Under the pieces are notes generated by a model, which was given only the letters and a program-made list of their open reading frames with translations, was not told the origin of the DNA and searched no databases. Shown here piece by piece: positions 12,560-26,834 of a DNA stretch of 64,000 bases. Position 1 is the stretch's first letter; each line of letters starts with the position of its first letter. This stretch comes from Mangifera indica (taxonomy: Eukaryota > Streptophyta > Magnoliopsida > Sapindales > Anacardiaceae): positions 8,031,537 to 8,095,536 of the forward strand of contig NC_058155.1 in NCBI RefSeq assembly GCF_011075055.1, read 5' to 3'. A program made the translations under genes and the position numbers.

Positions 12560-13480
12560 GGCCAAACGACTATTTCCCACCCAAGGTATGCTGTAATGAC
12601 AAGTTTCCCCCCTTTAACTATGGAAATACCAAACACCCACCCATGGCCAGTTAAATTTAACAGAACCCTAACGCCTGAAAATTTTATCTCCTTTTGCCCC
12701 CCTAAAGTTTGAAAACAAAAATTTCCCCCCAGCCTAAGTTTAAGAAAATGGTAGTTTCACCCTAGGGTTTGGTTTTGAAATCTCCGGCGACCTCTCCGGC
12801 TCCGTTGCCGACGGCTTCTCCCTCCCGAAGAATCCTCTCCTTCCGGTGATCGGTTTCCTCCCATTTGGAGGCCCGATCATCGCCGGAAAAGCGGTGGGAG
12901 ACGAAGAACTTCGTCGGGGAAGACGAAGTTCTTCGTCTTCCCAGACGAAGACGAAGCCGTCGTCTTCGTCTGGGAAGACGATCGTCTTCCCAGAAGAAGA
13001 CGGTTGTCTTCCCTGGGAAGACGATCGTCTTCCCAGACGAAGACGACGGCTTCGTCTTCGTTTGGGAAGACGAAGAACTTCGTCTTCCCTGACGAAGTTC
13101 TTCGTCTCCCACCGCTTTTTCGGCGACGATCGGGCCTCCAAATGGGAGGAAACCGATCACCGGAAGGAGAGGATTCTTCGGGAGGGAGAAGCCGTCGGCA
13201 ACGGAGCCGGAGAGGTCGCCGGAGATTTCAAAACCAAACCCTAGGGTGAAACTGCCATTTTCTTAAACTTAGGCTGGGGGGAAATTTTTGTTTTCAAACT
13301 TTAGGGGGGCAAAATGAAATTATATTTTAGTTTATTTTTTAATATTATAGAGAAAATGACAATTTTACCCTTAACCCCGTTACTTTTAACTGGCCATGGG
13401 TGGGTGTTTGGTATTTCCATAGTTAAAGGGGGGAAACTTGTCATTACAGCATACCTTGGGTGGGAAATAGTCGTTTGGCC
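12560..13480. mobile_element. Palindromic GGCC-type MULE (foldback), 921 bp
   Basis: Flanked by a perfect 9-bp duplication, attcgacac (12551-12559 and 13481-13489). The terminal inverted repeats are identical for about 96 bases from ggccaaacgactatttccca. Beyond that the arms stay nearly complementary to the centre, so almost the whole element is one inverted repeat. The core (about 12900-13115) is built of gaagacgaag/cttcgtcttc units. The arms are GC-rich. Because of the palindrome both strands carry very similar ORFs of 132 codons (12846-13244 plus, 12762-13160 minus) that encode Arg/Ser-rich low-complexity protein. I regard these as a by-product unless expression is shown. The 9-bp duplication identifies the Mutator superfamily; no transposase is present. 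Confidence 0.92.
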
Positions 13481-13489
13481 ATTCGACAC

Positions 13490-15946
13490 TGACGGGCAGA
13501 TGGGGCAACCTGGCAGGGTGGGGTTTCAATTTCATCTTCTTTTGCCAAATATAAATATTTAAATATTAATTAAATTATATATATTTATTTTAAATATATA
13601 AATAAATAAATATTTAATATATATTATTATATAATTAAATAATTTTAAATTAAAAATAAAATAATATATAATAATTTTTTAAATATATATTAAAAATAAA
13701 TATATATAATATTATTTATAAAACATAAATAATTAAGAATAAATAAAAAATAAAAAGGACTACGATTGGGATCTCAATATATTTTTTAGCCTGACAGAAA
13801 TTGAAAAGAAGGTTGAAATGATGTCATTTATAATTTATTTGATATTAAAATGATATTATTTTTATTAATTTATATTAAAATTTTTAAATTTGTGAGTTTT
13901 ATAAACTCAACCTTAATAAAATTGAAATTGAAATTTAAGTTTTAAAATATTAAATTTTTATATATAATCTTAAATTTAATTTAATTTTAACTCATTTTAA
14001 ATTTATTGGAAGCAAATTCAAATTCAACCTCAGTCTAACCCTAATAAAATTTCAAAGGCGCTAGGCAGTAGGCACGAAGGTCGAGTCAATATAGAAAACG
14101 TGCGAAATTCATTTATGAATCATCGCGTCAGTGCTGGGTCTCTCGGTACAAAACTGCTGACATTCAACTGCCAAAACAGTAAAGCTGCTACACCATTAAA
14201 TTCTATTTACTACTTTTTTATCTGGGAATTCCAATGTTCACAGAAAGATAGAAAAAAATGGTATTGATGGGAATTTCAAAGTGGGATTTTAAATTTCTTA
14301 CTCTTCAACCACAAATTGCACATGGAGTTAAAAAGTCCAAAAGTGGCACGTTTCCCCATTTTCTACACAAACAGCAAGTGAATTAGACAAATGACAAAAA
14401 TCCTTGATAAATGAGAACTTGACTTAAAAGGGAAAGTTGCCATTACACTCGTACCTAAAATCTCATGCTGTCGGCTTCAGTTTTTTGAGGCCTATAGCCC
14501 AACATATTTTGGAGAGCCCATTAATTTTTTTAAGGCCCATATCAAACTTATTGGGAAAATTTTTAGTTATTTACAAGCTAAATTGAAGCTCATTTCATGG
14601 TTTAAAAAAAAAAAATTAAGTGCATATTATAGTTTATAATACTTAGATTATGATTATAAAACATGTTTGGTACAAAGCAAAAGTGATCGACTGTTCAAGT
14701 CTAGAAGAAGGCAGCTTATAAGTTATGAATAAGATTGAATGACTATCAACAAATATTGTTTTGGTAGAGATGTTTTATGTCATGTAATGATGTATTCTCT
14801 ACTATTGAGAGAGATTCATATAGGAACTTAAAGGGAAGAGTTGTGACTTAGACTTAATGTGGTAGGTGATTGCTTTAGTGGATTTAAGTTCGTTTTGATT
14901 ATAATGTTGTGGTTTAGCCATGATATTGATATGTCCACGTACATTTCAACCTCATTAGGACAAAGGATAAACGAAATGAGTGAGGAATATTGTTAATTGC
15001 ATTTATTTTATGTTTCAAGAAGTGAAAAGGCCTAATGGGAATTAAGCCATTAAATTGGAAATGGTTATAGTGTTATTAGTTGAGTTAAAAGGATAAGTTA
15101 TGAATATGAAAAAAGTGGATTGTGTGAAACGTGATGTAACAATCATGCTTTTCAAAGACTTCTTTCTTATGTTCTATTATTCTCTTTATTTTCTTCTCAC
15201 TCGTTATTAAGGTTGATCTTCTAAAAATCCCACCAATAGTTTTGTTGACCTTTGTCTTATTCTGCTTTTTCTTATATGTTTAGATAAAACCTTTATAGCT
15301 CACTTTCCATATAGTTTGATAGTCTTGGCTTTGAGACATATTGAACAAACACGAAAGGTAGTGTTGGGATTCAAATTTAGCGGCCAACCATCTCACTCTT
15401 CAATAGTTTCTTTTGAGTGGCTCCCTTGCGCTAGTTGCTAAACTTTAGAATTTGATGAAATTCATGTTTCGACCGTTAGATTATGTTGATATCCTACTAG
15501 TGAATTCAACTAACTTGCTATATGCCTATTAGAAGGACAGAGTGCAGAATATTTACTTGTAATTTGGCTATTTGGTAATGGTAACCAAAGGAAAAGAGAA
15601 CTAGATAATAATACTACATGTTGTTCCCTTCCTAGACTTTGTTTGTGAAATATAAATTTATTGGGGAATTAGAAACCATCCTTTTCTTTTCTCTTACAAG
15701 CAGAAAGAAATAGAAAGCGCTTTAGATAAATATCAAAACTATGAATTATAAAAATATATCACCAATATATTTGTAGAATATTTGGCCTACCAGGAGATGA
15801 AGTAGAGAAATTAGTGAGAAAAATTAAGTGAAAAGGAAATTGGAAATTTTTTTAGTAAATCATGAAAACAATAGAACTATGAGTATTTATAGTGACTATC
15901 AATTTGAATAACAACAATCAAGTGTAACAATATGATTGAGTTTGAA
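13490..15946. other. Intergenic DNA, no gene recognised
   Basis: Very AT-rich from 13550 to 14030. From about 14040 to 15700 the composition is more balanced, with no long ORF and no domain I recognise on either strand. It may contain old transposon or gene debris. Confidence 0.4.
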
Positions 15947-15955
15947 TTAAGGATA

Positions 15956-16675
15956 GGCCAAAAGACTTGTTCCCACCCAAGGTATAGTGAAATCTCAAAA
16001 TTTTATCTTCAAACTTTCAAAAACTCAAACACCCACTTGTGATTAGATTTTTATTAAAAATTTTAGTTACAGTTAAGGATAAAATAATTATTTAACAAAA
16101 ATTTTAAAAAACTAAATTTTTGTGATATTTCTCCTCTCAATTTGAAAACTCACAATTTCCCCCTTAAATTTTCTTTTAAAGTTTGAAAAATTGTTATTTT
16201 CCCTAGATTTTTTTTCTTTGGTGACTCTCTCTTCTTGGCCATCAGTTGGTCTTCCCTTTTTCTTCTCCCTCATCTAATTGCCTCTCTTTGCTCTAATTTT
16301 GCCTTCGTTGGAGGCAACAGACTTTGTCTCTGATGAAGGATGGAAGAAGCAGGTGACTGACCAAGGGAGAAGAAGAAAGGAGGGCCAATCAATGGTTGGG
16401 AAAAAATCAATCGCTAATGAGGAGAGAAAATCTTAGAGGGAAAATTGTCACTTTTCAAACTTTTAAAGAAAATTTGAAAGGAAATTGTGAGATTTTCAAA
16501 TTGAGAAGTGAAAATGTAATAAAAGTTTAGTTTTAAAATTTTTTTTGCTAAATAACGATTTTATACTTAGCCTTAACTTGAATTTTTAATATAAATTTAT
16601 TTAGAGGTTGATGTTTGAGTTTTTAAAGGACTATAAGATTTTACTATACTTTAAGTGGGAATATGCCTCTTAGTT
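15956..16675. mobile_element. GGCC-type MULE MITE, 720 bp
   Basis: Left end ggccaaaagacttgttccca; the right end is its diverged inverse (ttcccac and spacing preserved). Flanks ttaaggata (15947-15955) and ttaaagata (16676-16684) agree at 8 of 9. The centre is a ctctctcttcttgg tract with its inverted counterpart. Confidence 0.75.
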
Positions 16676-16684
16676 TTAAAGATA

Positions 16685-17107
16685 AAATAACATTTAATCA
16701 TATAATTAAATAACATTATTGGTATCAAAGTTAATATATATTTTGAGAAACTTGAGAGTTTGGAAAATATTGATGGAATATTTGATAAAATTATTTTTAT
16801 TATTAAGAAAAGTCAACAGAAAAAAATTCATTTTTTCAAAAAGAAGAATAAAAAGTGTTAATTATCAATTTGGATAGAGATTTATCATTAAATATAATTC
16901 TTTAAAAAAAAAACCCGGCAAATCCAGTAGCGGGCCAAAAGTCAGCCAGCTTCGTTTGCAGTTGCAATAGTCAGCGTTCGGTAATGAGAGGCCCATGAAA
17001 ATAAATAAAAATAAATTTAAAAAAAAAAAAAAAAACCCCTTCTGTTTGTTTCCTTTCGTTTCCTTTCCTCCGAGGAAGACGAAAGAACCGGTATTTCATC
17101 TGTTGCC
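16685..17107. promoter_or_regulatory. Upstream region of F-box protein 7
   Basis: The stretch between the preceding transposon and the start codon. An A-run lies at about 17019-17034 and a T/C-rich leader (ctgtttgtttcctttcgttt) just before the ATG, as is common in plant 5' UTRs. No specific element can be claimed. Confidence 0.3.
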
Positions 17108-20100
17108 ATGGCTTCAGGTACTTACTGTTCTATCAAAATTTACGTTCGTAATTTTAGTTACGCTAATAAAACATCAAATTCTTTAATTCCCCTAGTTTTT
17201 TCGCCGTTTTGACATTTCAAGACTTCAAATCGTGAAAATTTTTCTTCGAAATTTATTCGATTCGCTTTGATGCAGATTTCGCCTTGAATGTTCCTGCTGA
17301 GCTGGAATCAGCTCTACGGTTGAAGACCGTACAGTACTTCGTCATTCAAAGGCCATGGCTCGGTACCATTATAGCTAGTGTATTCTGTTGTTTTTAATTC
17401 TCTTTCTTATATTAAATTCATTTATTTATTTACTTTATGAATCTTGGTATGCTCTTGATTCTATCGGTTTAGATCTTTATGGTGTTAATGTGAGACCGGT
17501 TGCACCTTTTGGAAGCGTAAGTAGAAAACCCTATGTTGATTCAGCACTCATACACCGTTGTTTGCCTGATGAGCTCCTTTTTGAGGTATTGCATTTTAAG
17601 AATTCAGTTACTTGATTTCAATTTAAACAAATAGATAACTAGTGATACATAATGGTTTTTATTAAATTAATATTCATGTATGTGTTTAAGTAATATATTT
17701 GTCTTACTAATTTCAATAGGTGAAGCATTTCAGTTATTTTAAGCCGGTAAATAGAAATGATAAATATTCATATGCAGGTCTTTGCACGGATGAGTCCATA
17801 TGACATGGGAAGGGCATCTTGTGTCTGTCGAAAATGGAGGTACACAATTCGTAACCCTGTCTTTTGGCGGAATTCATGCTTAAAGGCCTGGCAGGTAACT
17901 TGTTAGTGTTTGTGAATATTCTCTTAGTTTATTATATGTAAATTATTTAAAGCTGAAACTGGACCTATTCTGTGAAGCCCACTGGAGTGTTAGAAAACTA
18001 TAAGATATTGCAATCAAAATATGATGGTTCATGGAGGAAAATGTGGCTTTTAAGACCAAGGATCCGTACTGATGGTAAAATCCTCTTAGTTTATTTATTA
18101 TAAAACTATAATTCATGCACTTCAATTAACTTTTATTAAGTTAGCAATGTTAAAAGTCTCCTGTGTTTGGTATTGTCCAGAAACTAATTTACTTTCTTAT
18201 CACAGGTCTCTATGTGAGTAGGAACACATATATTCGTGCAGGGGTTGCTGAGTGGAAGATTACCAAGCCAGTTCACATAGTATGACTCTCATTCTGTATC
18301 AATGGCCTCATAATTTTCTTTTTTATTTTTCCAAATTTTGGAAGTAATTTCTTTCATTAATATGTGTAGCCTGTGTTAAAACCACAAAATGTCTTATGAA
18401 AGCTTTAAGCACTGACATAAAAGTAAGATTTATCAGATTGAAAGTTATAGACCATTTTATTCTACAGTGAGCCTACTCTCTGCTCCTATTTGTTTGATTG
18501 ATGTTCTATCTGGTAATAGCTTTAAGCTTTTAAACTATAGTATATCAGTTTTTGCGTAAATCCTGATCTACATTCATTTTACCTTTTATTGGCCCTAATG
18601 GTGGATTATAAAAAATTTAAATGATGTGTAGATGAAGCATTGGTGTAAAAGGTTCCTCTATTCCGTTGCGTTTTTTTCTTTGGGTCAGAGTTGCATAAGG
18701 CCAAAGAAAAGTAGGTAATTTGAGGGAGAAAAGAGTTCTATTACGTTGCTATCCTTATTTTTCTTCAATGTTTTTGCAGGTATGCTACTTCCGATACTTG
18801 AGATTCTTTTCTTCTGGCAGATTCCTTTACAAGGTTTTAATCTAAACAAATAGTGACTGGTGCAGTGTATAGAAGAAATCGTTTTGTTTTTGGTATCTGA
18901 TTGCCTTTTTTTTATTTGCAATTGTTAGAATTCTTCTCAAAAGATCAAGGAAGTGGTAAAATTCATGAACTTCCGTGCATCTAAAGGAGCAGAGTGTGTT
19001 TTTGGTGGCCATTACACTTTGTCTGATGACAAGGTTAGCCTATGTTATATGCCTGATTCCTTGCAATTATTTATTTTTGTAAATTTCAAATTTTCTTGTT
19101 CGACTTCCATTGTCAGTAGGCTGTGATCTGATGCATGTTTCAAGCAAACGTTTTTTGTTCCCTGTTTATTTCTTCATTGCTTGATATGCATCGTCAAAAT
19201 ACTTATGAATGCTTATTGCAGGTGGAGGCTGCTGTTTTGTATCCTGGAATGCGTCCTACTGTGTTGCGAATCCGCTTAAGGTATAAAATGGGCTAGGCCT
19301 GAACATTCTGTCTTTCAAAGGTAGTTTTACAACACTTTGTAGATTGCATTTTAAACTAGGATGGATTTGCTCTTTTAGATTACGGGGAACAACTGCTGGG
19401 GCTAACAATCGGATGGATTTGCTCTCACTTGTTACAAGTGGTGTAAACAATGATGAGGTTGGAGGCCCTGATGAGGATATCCTTGGAGTGGTTGAAGGGT
19501 GGCAGGATGATGAAACTCACAACCCAGATGTGCCTGCAATCTCACACAAGAGGGGTCTGACACCTTTTGTATTTGTTCCATTTGAAGAGGTATTGTTTTT
19601 CACTTTTGAGCATACCCTCAAACCTTAATCATTGTGGAATTAATTTGCAAATTGTCAATCGTAGTTTGAATTTTCATATGCGATTGCGTGAGTCAAGCTA
19701 TAAAGAATCCCTAAGGGGAGATCTGGTACCCATTAAGCAAATTTTCGCTTCACCTGTCAATGCTCTTGCTTGTTTTCTTTCCTGGTTCTAATTGTCATAG
19801 CAATTTGTAACCAAGCAGATGATTAAGCCTAGAAGAGAGTGTGCAATCTGATATGGAGTGTCACATGATGGACGATGCTTGGAGTGTGTGTGAAGTTTCA
19901 TGTCAGGAGCAAGTTAGGGGAAATTAAATATGCATATGGGAACCACAACCCAGTTGCTTGCACTTTTGTAGGAATGTTGTATGGTTTTAGATCACAGTTC
20001 AACTGGTTTTAGATCAAAATACTATTTAGTGTATCACAAAACTTAATTCTGAGCCTTTGTTTTATATTTTCTGATATAGGTGGAAACATCAGTTTTAAAT

Positions 20101-20139
20101 CTGCCCGTGGAAAAGATGGATTATTACGTACCTGGCTGA
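17108..20139 (+). CDS. FBP7: F-box protein 7 (FBXO9-like F-box protein)
   Basis: Eleven exons by hand: 17108-17117, 17276-17362, 17473-17585, 17778-17894, 17978-18074, 18206-18279, 18780-18833, 18929-19033, 19222-19280, 19379-19589, 20080-20139. They total 987 nt, giving 328 aa, the length I recall for Arabidopsis FBP7. All introns are GT-AG and the frame is continuous. Exon 1 codes for only MAS plus one base. The F-box is at about residues 62-105 ([14 protein letters not shown], then [14 protein letters not shown]). The rest matches the C-terminal region shared with FBXO9/Hrt3 ([49 protein letters not shown]). F-box proteins are substrate receptors of SCF ubiquitin ligases; FBP7 has been linked to translation under temperature stress. 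No lesion seen. Confidence 0.93.
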
Positions 20140-20925
20140 TTCCAATAGCTAGCTATCATGTACCAACTACTGTAAGTATAAAATATATGCCCAAGTTGCA
20201 GGGGCAATTGTATTGTATGTGTAAATATAAAAAGGTAATATAGGGTTAATTAACATTTTGAATTTGAAGGCCATCCTGCTTTGAATAATGTGTGGTGTCG
20301 CTGTGTGCTTTCTTGTTCTGTTGCTGCTGTTGCTTCTTAATCGTTGTAATGGAATGTAAAATATTACTTTTCCAATTTGTTCATTAATGGATGAATTTTT
20401 TAATTCTTAATCACTGGCGGCTCCATATTGCCATTCTTTTCAGAGATCTTATACTTGAAAATTTTATAATATATGTATGGGTTGAAGGGATAAATTGCTT
20501 CATATAGCTGGCTGCGGCTACATGTTGCAATGGGAGAGATAAATTGCCAATCTCAAGGGAATTCCCTCTGAATTTCCAGTAGTTAAAGTTCGGGGGGAAG
20601 TGAGCCATTTGGATTGTTTGGATCTAAGTTGTGGATAGATTCCCAATTTATCTCTGTCGGAATATTGCTGTAAATCAGTCTGTAATATTGTTGTGGCTTG
20701 AAGTAAGGTCGAAGAATCCTGTTCTCGTGGAACTCCCAAATAAATAAATATGAGCCTAAGCTCGAAAGACGAAGCTGATTTGATTCAGTGCTGTTTTTAC
20801 TACTTCGGATAACCTGTGTTGCAGCTGAAATTTCAATAAATTTCTTCGGTGATTTCATAAAGCACACTTTCATGAGTAAGGTGCTTGTTTACTCACGTTG
20901 ATCATCCAATTACCCAAAACACAAA
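20140..20925. other. 3' flank of F-box protein 7
   Basis: Probably 3' UTR and spacer. Short overlapping minus-strand ORFs at 20411-20873 show no recognisable domain. No further gene supported. Confidence 0.4.
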
Positions 20926-21789
20926 GGGGTGTTTGATTTGGGTAATATTTTATTACTAAAATAGAAAGATTAACTTTAGGGGGTGTTTGATTTGGATAAT
21001 ATTTTATTATCAAAATAGAAAGATTACCTTGAAGATAGATTACTTAAAAAATTCTGGGTATAAATGATTACTATGTTTGATAAAATTTAATAGGTATAAA
21101 TAATTATTGTGTTTGGTTAAAGGTAATAAAAGATTATTAATAAATTATTTTACTTAAATGCGCTTAAATATAATTATTTTTAAATATTTTTTATATTATT
21201 TATCATATTAATTAAAAATAAATTTATTTTATCTCAAAAAATTAATAAATAATAATATAATTATAATAAACTCAAGATTACCTCAGTAATCTTTAAATAC
21301 CTAAGGTAAAAGTGGTAATCAGATTACCACCTATATTACCTGTCACGTTAGCATTACTAATAAAAGATTATTGTAATATTTCATTACTGACAAACCAAAG
21401 AAGGGAATAAAAGATAGATTACTAAGGTAATCGTAAAAAACCCCAACCAAACACCCCCTTAAGATAATAAACGATTACTAGTGAATTATTTTACTTAAAT
21501 GCACTTGAATATAATTATTTTTAAATATTTTTATATTATTTATCATATTAATTAAAAATAAATTTATTTTTGTCTCAAAAAATTAATAAATTATAATATA
21601 ATTATAATAAAATCAGGATTACTTTGGTAATCTTTAAATATTTAAGGTGAATGTGGTAATCAAATTATCACCTATATAATTAATCACGTTAGTATTATAT
21701 TACTGTAATATTTTATTACTGACAAACCAAACAACGGAATAAAAGATAGATTATCAAAATAATCTTAAGAAACTGAAACCAAACGCCCC
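20926..21789. mobile_element. Harbinger/Tourist-like MITE, outer copy (interrupted)
   Basis: Begins ggggtgtttgatttgggtaa and ends in ccaaacgcccc, its inverse, and is flanked by aaa on both sides. It is split by a second copy of the same family at 20979-21458. Joined together, its two parts cover the same internal blocks as the inner copy (ttatcatattaattaaaaat). Confidence 0.75.
20979..21458. mobile_element. Harbinger/Tourist-like MITE, inner copy
   Basis: Ends gggggtgtttgatttggata and ccaaccaaacaccccc are inverted repeats; TTA lies on both sides (20976-20978 and 21459-21461), the usual 3-bp target duplication of the PIF/Harbinger superfamily. It is inserted in the outer copy, so it is younger. 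No coding capacity. Confidence 0.8.
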
Positions 21790-22731
21790 AAACAGATATG
21801 CTTCATGTCCCTGATACGGAGCAATCTAGAGGCAATTCAAATAACACGTCAAGCCTAAAATATTCAACCCAAACCCGTGCCCATCCTTATAAAAATTAGC
21901 TCAACATTTATCTTTTGGTACAAGCTACTCCGTGGACAAGTATCCTCACTTGGGTCAAGGATAACCCAAATTAATCAAGGATCAAACCCAAGAGTAATTT
22001 ATGTAATTTTATGTTTTATGTTTATTTGTATTTTTGACTTTGTTTAAGATTGATTATCTCATTATAGTAGTGAAAAATTGAGAAAAACAATCAAAAAGAG
22101 TATTAATGGAGGAGACAAAGGAGACAGTTCAAGAGTATTAATGGAGGAGACAAAGAATGCTGACTTAAGTCATCCCATTTTTGGCAAAGACAAAATTGTT
22201 AACTAGTTCTTAAAAGTTACATAATCCTAGAAAATATCTTATTCATATTTTGAATTGAAATTTTATAATATTTTATGGCTTGTTTAAATCCATATAAATG
22301 GTTCAATATTTATTCTAACATTTTAGATTTGATGAATGATATTATATATGGTGTTTTCTTTAAAAACTTGATTCTTTTGACAGGAGGTTGGTGATGGTTT
22401 TTGTCTTTAACAGATGGTTTCCCTTTAAGCCTTGGGTTGTTCTTGCTTAAAGGTTGTTACCCTAAGCAAGCTTACATACAGATTTTCAAAAATACAGCTA
22501 TTTTGTGCTCTGAGTATAGAGAGAATTTCAACACACAAGACAGTTTACCTTATTGCATTTCTTTGAATTGTGAAGTATCAGAAATAAAGAATAGCAGAGA
22601 CAGGAAAATCCTCAATGCCTCATAACACAAGCCAGTAAAAACAAACATAGGAAGAAACATAAAGGCAATACAACCTACACTTAGTAGTAAACAAGTCCAC
22701 TCATGCAAACACTGCAATTCTGAAGTTGTAT
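21790..22731. other. Spacer between F-box protein 7 and the GNAT gene
   Basis: No gene recognised. It contains a 35-bp tandem duplication at 22096-22155 (aagagtattaatggaggaga twice). The ORF at 22401-22625 has no recognised domain; its end is probably the 3' UTR side of the minus-strand GNAT gene. Confidence 0.4.
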
Positions 22732-23892
<1,161 letters not shown>

Positions 23893-24034
23893 TTACTTAC
23901 AATATTTATTGATAAACGAACTAAGGATTTATTTAAAAAAAAAAAAACTAAGGATTTATTTATTTATTTATTTTTTAGATACTTGTAAAAAGAGTATCGC
24001 TAATTTGTTTATAAACTATTTCCAGTAAATTTTA

Positions 24035-24768
24035 GGTCAGAAGGACTTATCCTGTATGCGGCGGTGTATTTTTAAGTACTTTTTTTGTAAGGTTTAAGAA
24101 ATTTAAATAACTATCTTTTTATTAAAATTCTTTATTAGAATGGAAAGTAAATTTTTATTTATAAAAAAGTTAGAAAAACTAAAATGTTATCTTTTTTTTT
24201 AGTTTAAAAAAAAATTTCCTTTTTTCAATCATTTCCATTTTGATTGATAATCACCCTTTTTCACTCAGGTCATCTCTTTCAATAATGTTCATTCATCATC
24301 TAGAAGATAAACAATTTGTTTAATGATGAATTATCTTTGTTTGAATAATTTGTCATTATCCAGACAACAAATCGTCAATTACGACTGGACGATAATAACA
24401 ATAAATCATTCAAACGACTAGATGATAATGACAATGAATCATCCAAACAAATTGTTTGTCTTCTAGACGACGAATGGTCGTCACTAAGAGAGATGGCTTG
24501 AGTGAGAAAGGCTGAAATAGGAAGATGGGTGAGAAGGGCTAGTTGTTGGTTGTTGGTCGGAATGGAGATAACTAAAGAAAAGAAGAAAATTGTAAGGGGA
24601 AAATGTTAAATTTTTAAACTTTAAGTAAGAAAAATTATTAGTTTTTTAAAATTAATGGGAAAAAATGAGATAAACTTTTATTTTTTAAAATAAGGGATTT
24701 ATTTTTGAAGCTTTACATGCAAAAGTTTGAAAATCTATAAAACCTATGTGAGAATAAGTCTTTTGGCC
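24035..24768. mobile_element. GGCC-type MULE MITE, 734 bp
   Basis: Perfect 9-bp duplication taaatttta at 24026-24034 and 24769-24777. Ends are ggtcagaaggacttatcctg and the inverse of ggccaaaagacttattctca. The centre is rich in GACGA/TCGTC and CAAACGA motifs. Confidence 0.88.
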
Positions 24769-24777
24769 TAAATTTTA

Positions 24778-25519
24778 TATTATGAGCTCTAGAGGATTAC
24801 TTTGAATGATTAATCATTGAATCTAAAATTTTTCTTATTTATACAGGTTACATTGACCTAAAAAATATTCGACCCAATAAGATTTTTTCATTAAAAAAAA
24901 TTTATATTATGCAGGCTATCATTGATAAACAATAATGCTTTGGTTATTTGTTATTTATTAAAAAAAGCTAATTTATAGCCGAATTTTCCCATGGTTCAAG
25001 TGGACGGTCTTTCACTTGATTAGTTCATTATTGTCCTATTGATACTACCAACCACCAGGTACAAACTGGTGAAAACAATGGCCACTAATTGTAATTGAAC
25101 TAACTTAGCCTGCTTAATTAAACAACTAAAATTCTTTCCATGCCAAATGGCACTTTTGTTACAAATGAACATGATTCCTCCTGATCAATGGGGGACTGGA
25201 AAAAGGCTGGTGGACTTCAGTTAAGAACAAAAGCCATGAAGCTTGAATTCTTCGGTCAGACGCATCTACCTATCCCACTTGAGTGTTACCCCTCTGTCCT
25301 CCAATTTTTTTTCTTCTATAAAACAACGTATAAATACTTTTACGTATATAGATAATAAATTATCGTATGATTAAATATTTTTATGATTTTAAATTAAATA
25401 TAAAATAATATCTAATTATATGATGACATATCGTCAAAATATCTAATTGTATACTAAAAAATGTATATATATAACATTACTATTTTTCAATACTATATCT
25501 CAACACCATCATGGTACCA
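24778..25519. other. Intergenic DNA
   Basis: No gene seen. The part at 25310-25480 is AT-rich and similar in style to other decayed repeats in the window. Confidence 0.4.
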
Positions 25520-25528
25520 TAATACTAA

Positions 25529-26250
25529 GGCCAAATGACTATTTCCCACTCAAGGTTTAGTGAAATGACAAATTCTCACTTGTTAACTTTAAAAAACTCA
25601 GATATCTATTCATGCTAAAATTCATTTTTAGGGTTAGGGGTAAAAATGTTATTTAGCAAAAAATATTTTAAAAAACAAAAAATTTATCACATTTTTTCCT
25701 AAGTTTGAAAACTAACAAATTTCCCATACTTTTAAGGTTTGAAAAGTGATCGAATACCCCTTAGAGTTTTTTTTTCCTTTCTTTGGTGACCATCTCTAAT
25801 GGTCAGCGTTCCCATACTCCTCTTCTCTACTTGAAGCATGCCAATCTTTGGCCAAAATCATCAAATGAAAATAAATCGTCATCGTCAAATAAAGACGAAT
25901 TGTTTTTATCTGACGAAAATGCATGTCGTCATTTGATCTCCAACGAGAGAGGAAGATATAGTGAAGATTGGTTGTTGGTCATGATTGAAGTGATTGCCAA
26001 AGAAGAGAAAAAAAAAACCTTAAGGGAATTCAGTCACTTTTCAATCCTTAGATTAAGGAAAAATTGTTAGATTTTTAAACCTAAGAGAAAAATATGATAG
26101 ATTTTTAGTTTTTTAAAATAATTTTACTAAATAACATTTTTCTTTAACTCTAATGGTAAATTTTAATATATGAATATTTGAGTTTTTAAAAGTTAGTGAG
26201 TGAAAATTTGTTATTTTACCAACCCTTGGGTGCAAAATGGTTCTTTGGCC
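25529..26250. mobile_element. GGCC-type MULE MITE, 722 bp
   Basis: Perfect 9-bp duplication taatactaa at 25520-25528 and 26251-26259. Ends are ggccaaatgactatttccca and its inverse. The interior ORF at 25783-26070 lies in the TCGTC-rich core and its arm, and is not considered a gene. Confidence 0.9.
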
Positions 26251-26259
26251 TAATACTAA

Positions 26260-26834
26260 ATATCTATAGTGGTTCAAGGTAAACACATTCCACACACATA
26301 CATGAGCAACCAGTCAAAGAAGCATCCAATCTCCCTTAAAAACCTTTGCCATCTTTTATTGCAAACAAAAGATCGATTAAGGTACTAATTCCAATCTAAA
26401 CATAATATTGTTCACAAGAAGCATGCAAATGAAATCACTCAAAGGAAAAAGGGCCAACATAAATTGTACTTTGACAGACATTGCTTTAGATTAAGAGAGA
26501 AAGTGCAACTTTAGTATATAGGGCTTCATTCAACAATACCATATGGATATAATATTTCAGAGAGCGACACAGAGCAAGTCAAGTCAAACTGAATTAGGTT
26601 ATTCCAGGCTCAATATATATTCCTCAAGTAACCAGAGGAGAGAAATCATGTCACAAAAGAGTACAATTCCATAATTATGAACCCGATCTAGAATATACAA
26701 GAGTTAATCAACTAAACCAAATATAATTTGGAAATAGATAAAGGAAAAACACGATCTCAATCAACTTCAATTGCTTCAGCTCCAATTTCGAATCATATTT
26801 GATGCGCATCGCAAAATCACTGACTTGAACTGCT
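26260..26834. other. 3' flank of the V-ATPase gene
   Basis: Probably contains the 3' UTR of the minus-strand V-ATPase gene. No other gene recognised. Confidence 0.4.

Noticed and set aside
12740..13249. Five overlapping ORFs of 75-133 codons on both strands
   Set aside because: They all fall in the palindromic transposon and are low-complexity Arg/Ser-rich products of the gaagac repeats, so they are not listed as genes.
19344..19791. Two plus-strand ORFs inside the F-box gene
   Set aside because: The first is exon 10 with intron read-through; the second lies mostly in intron 10.
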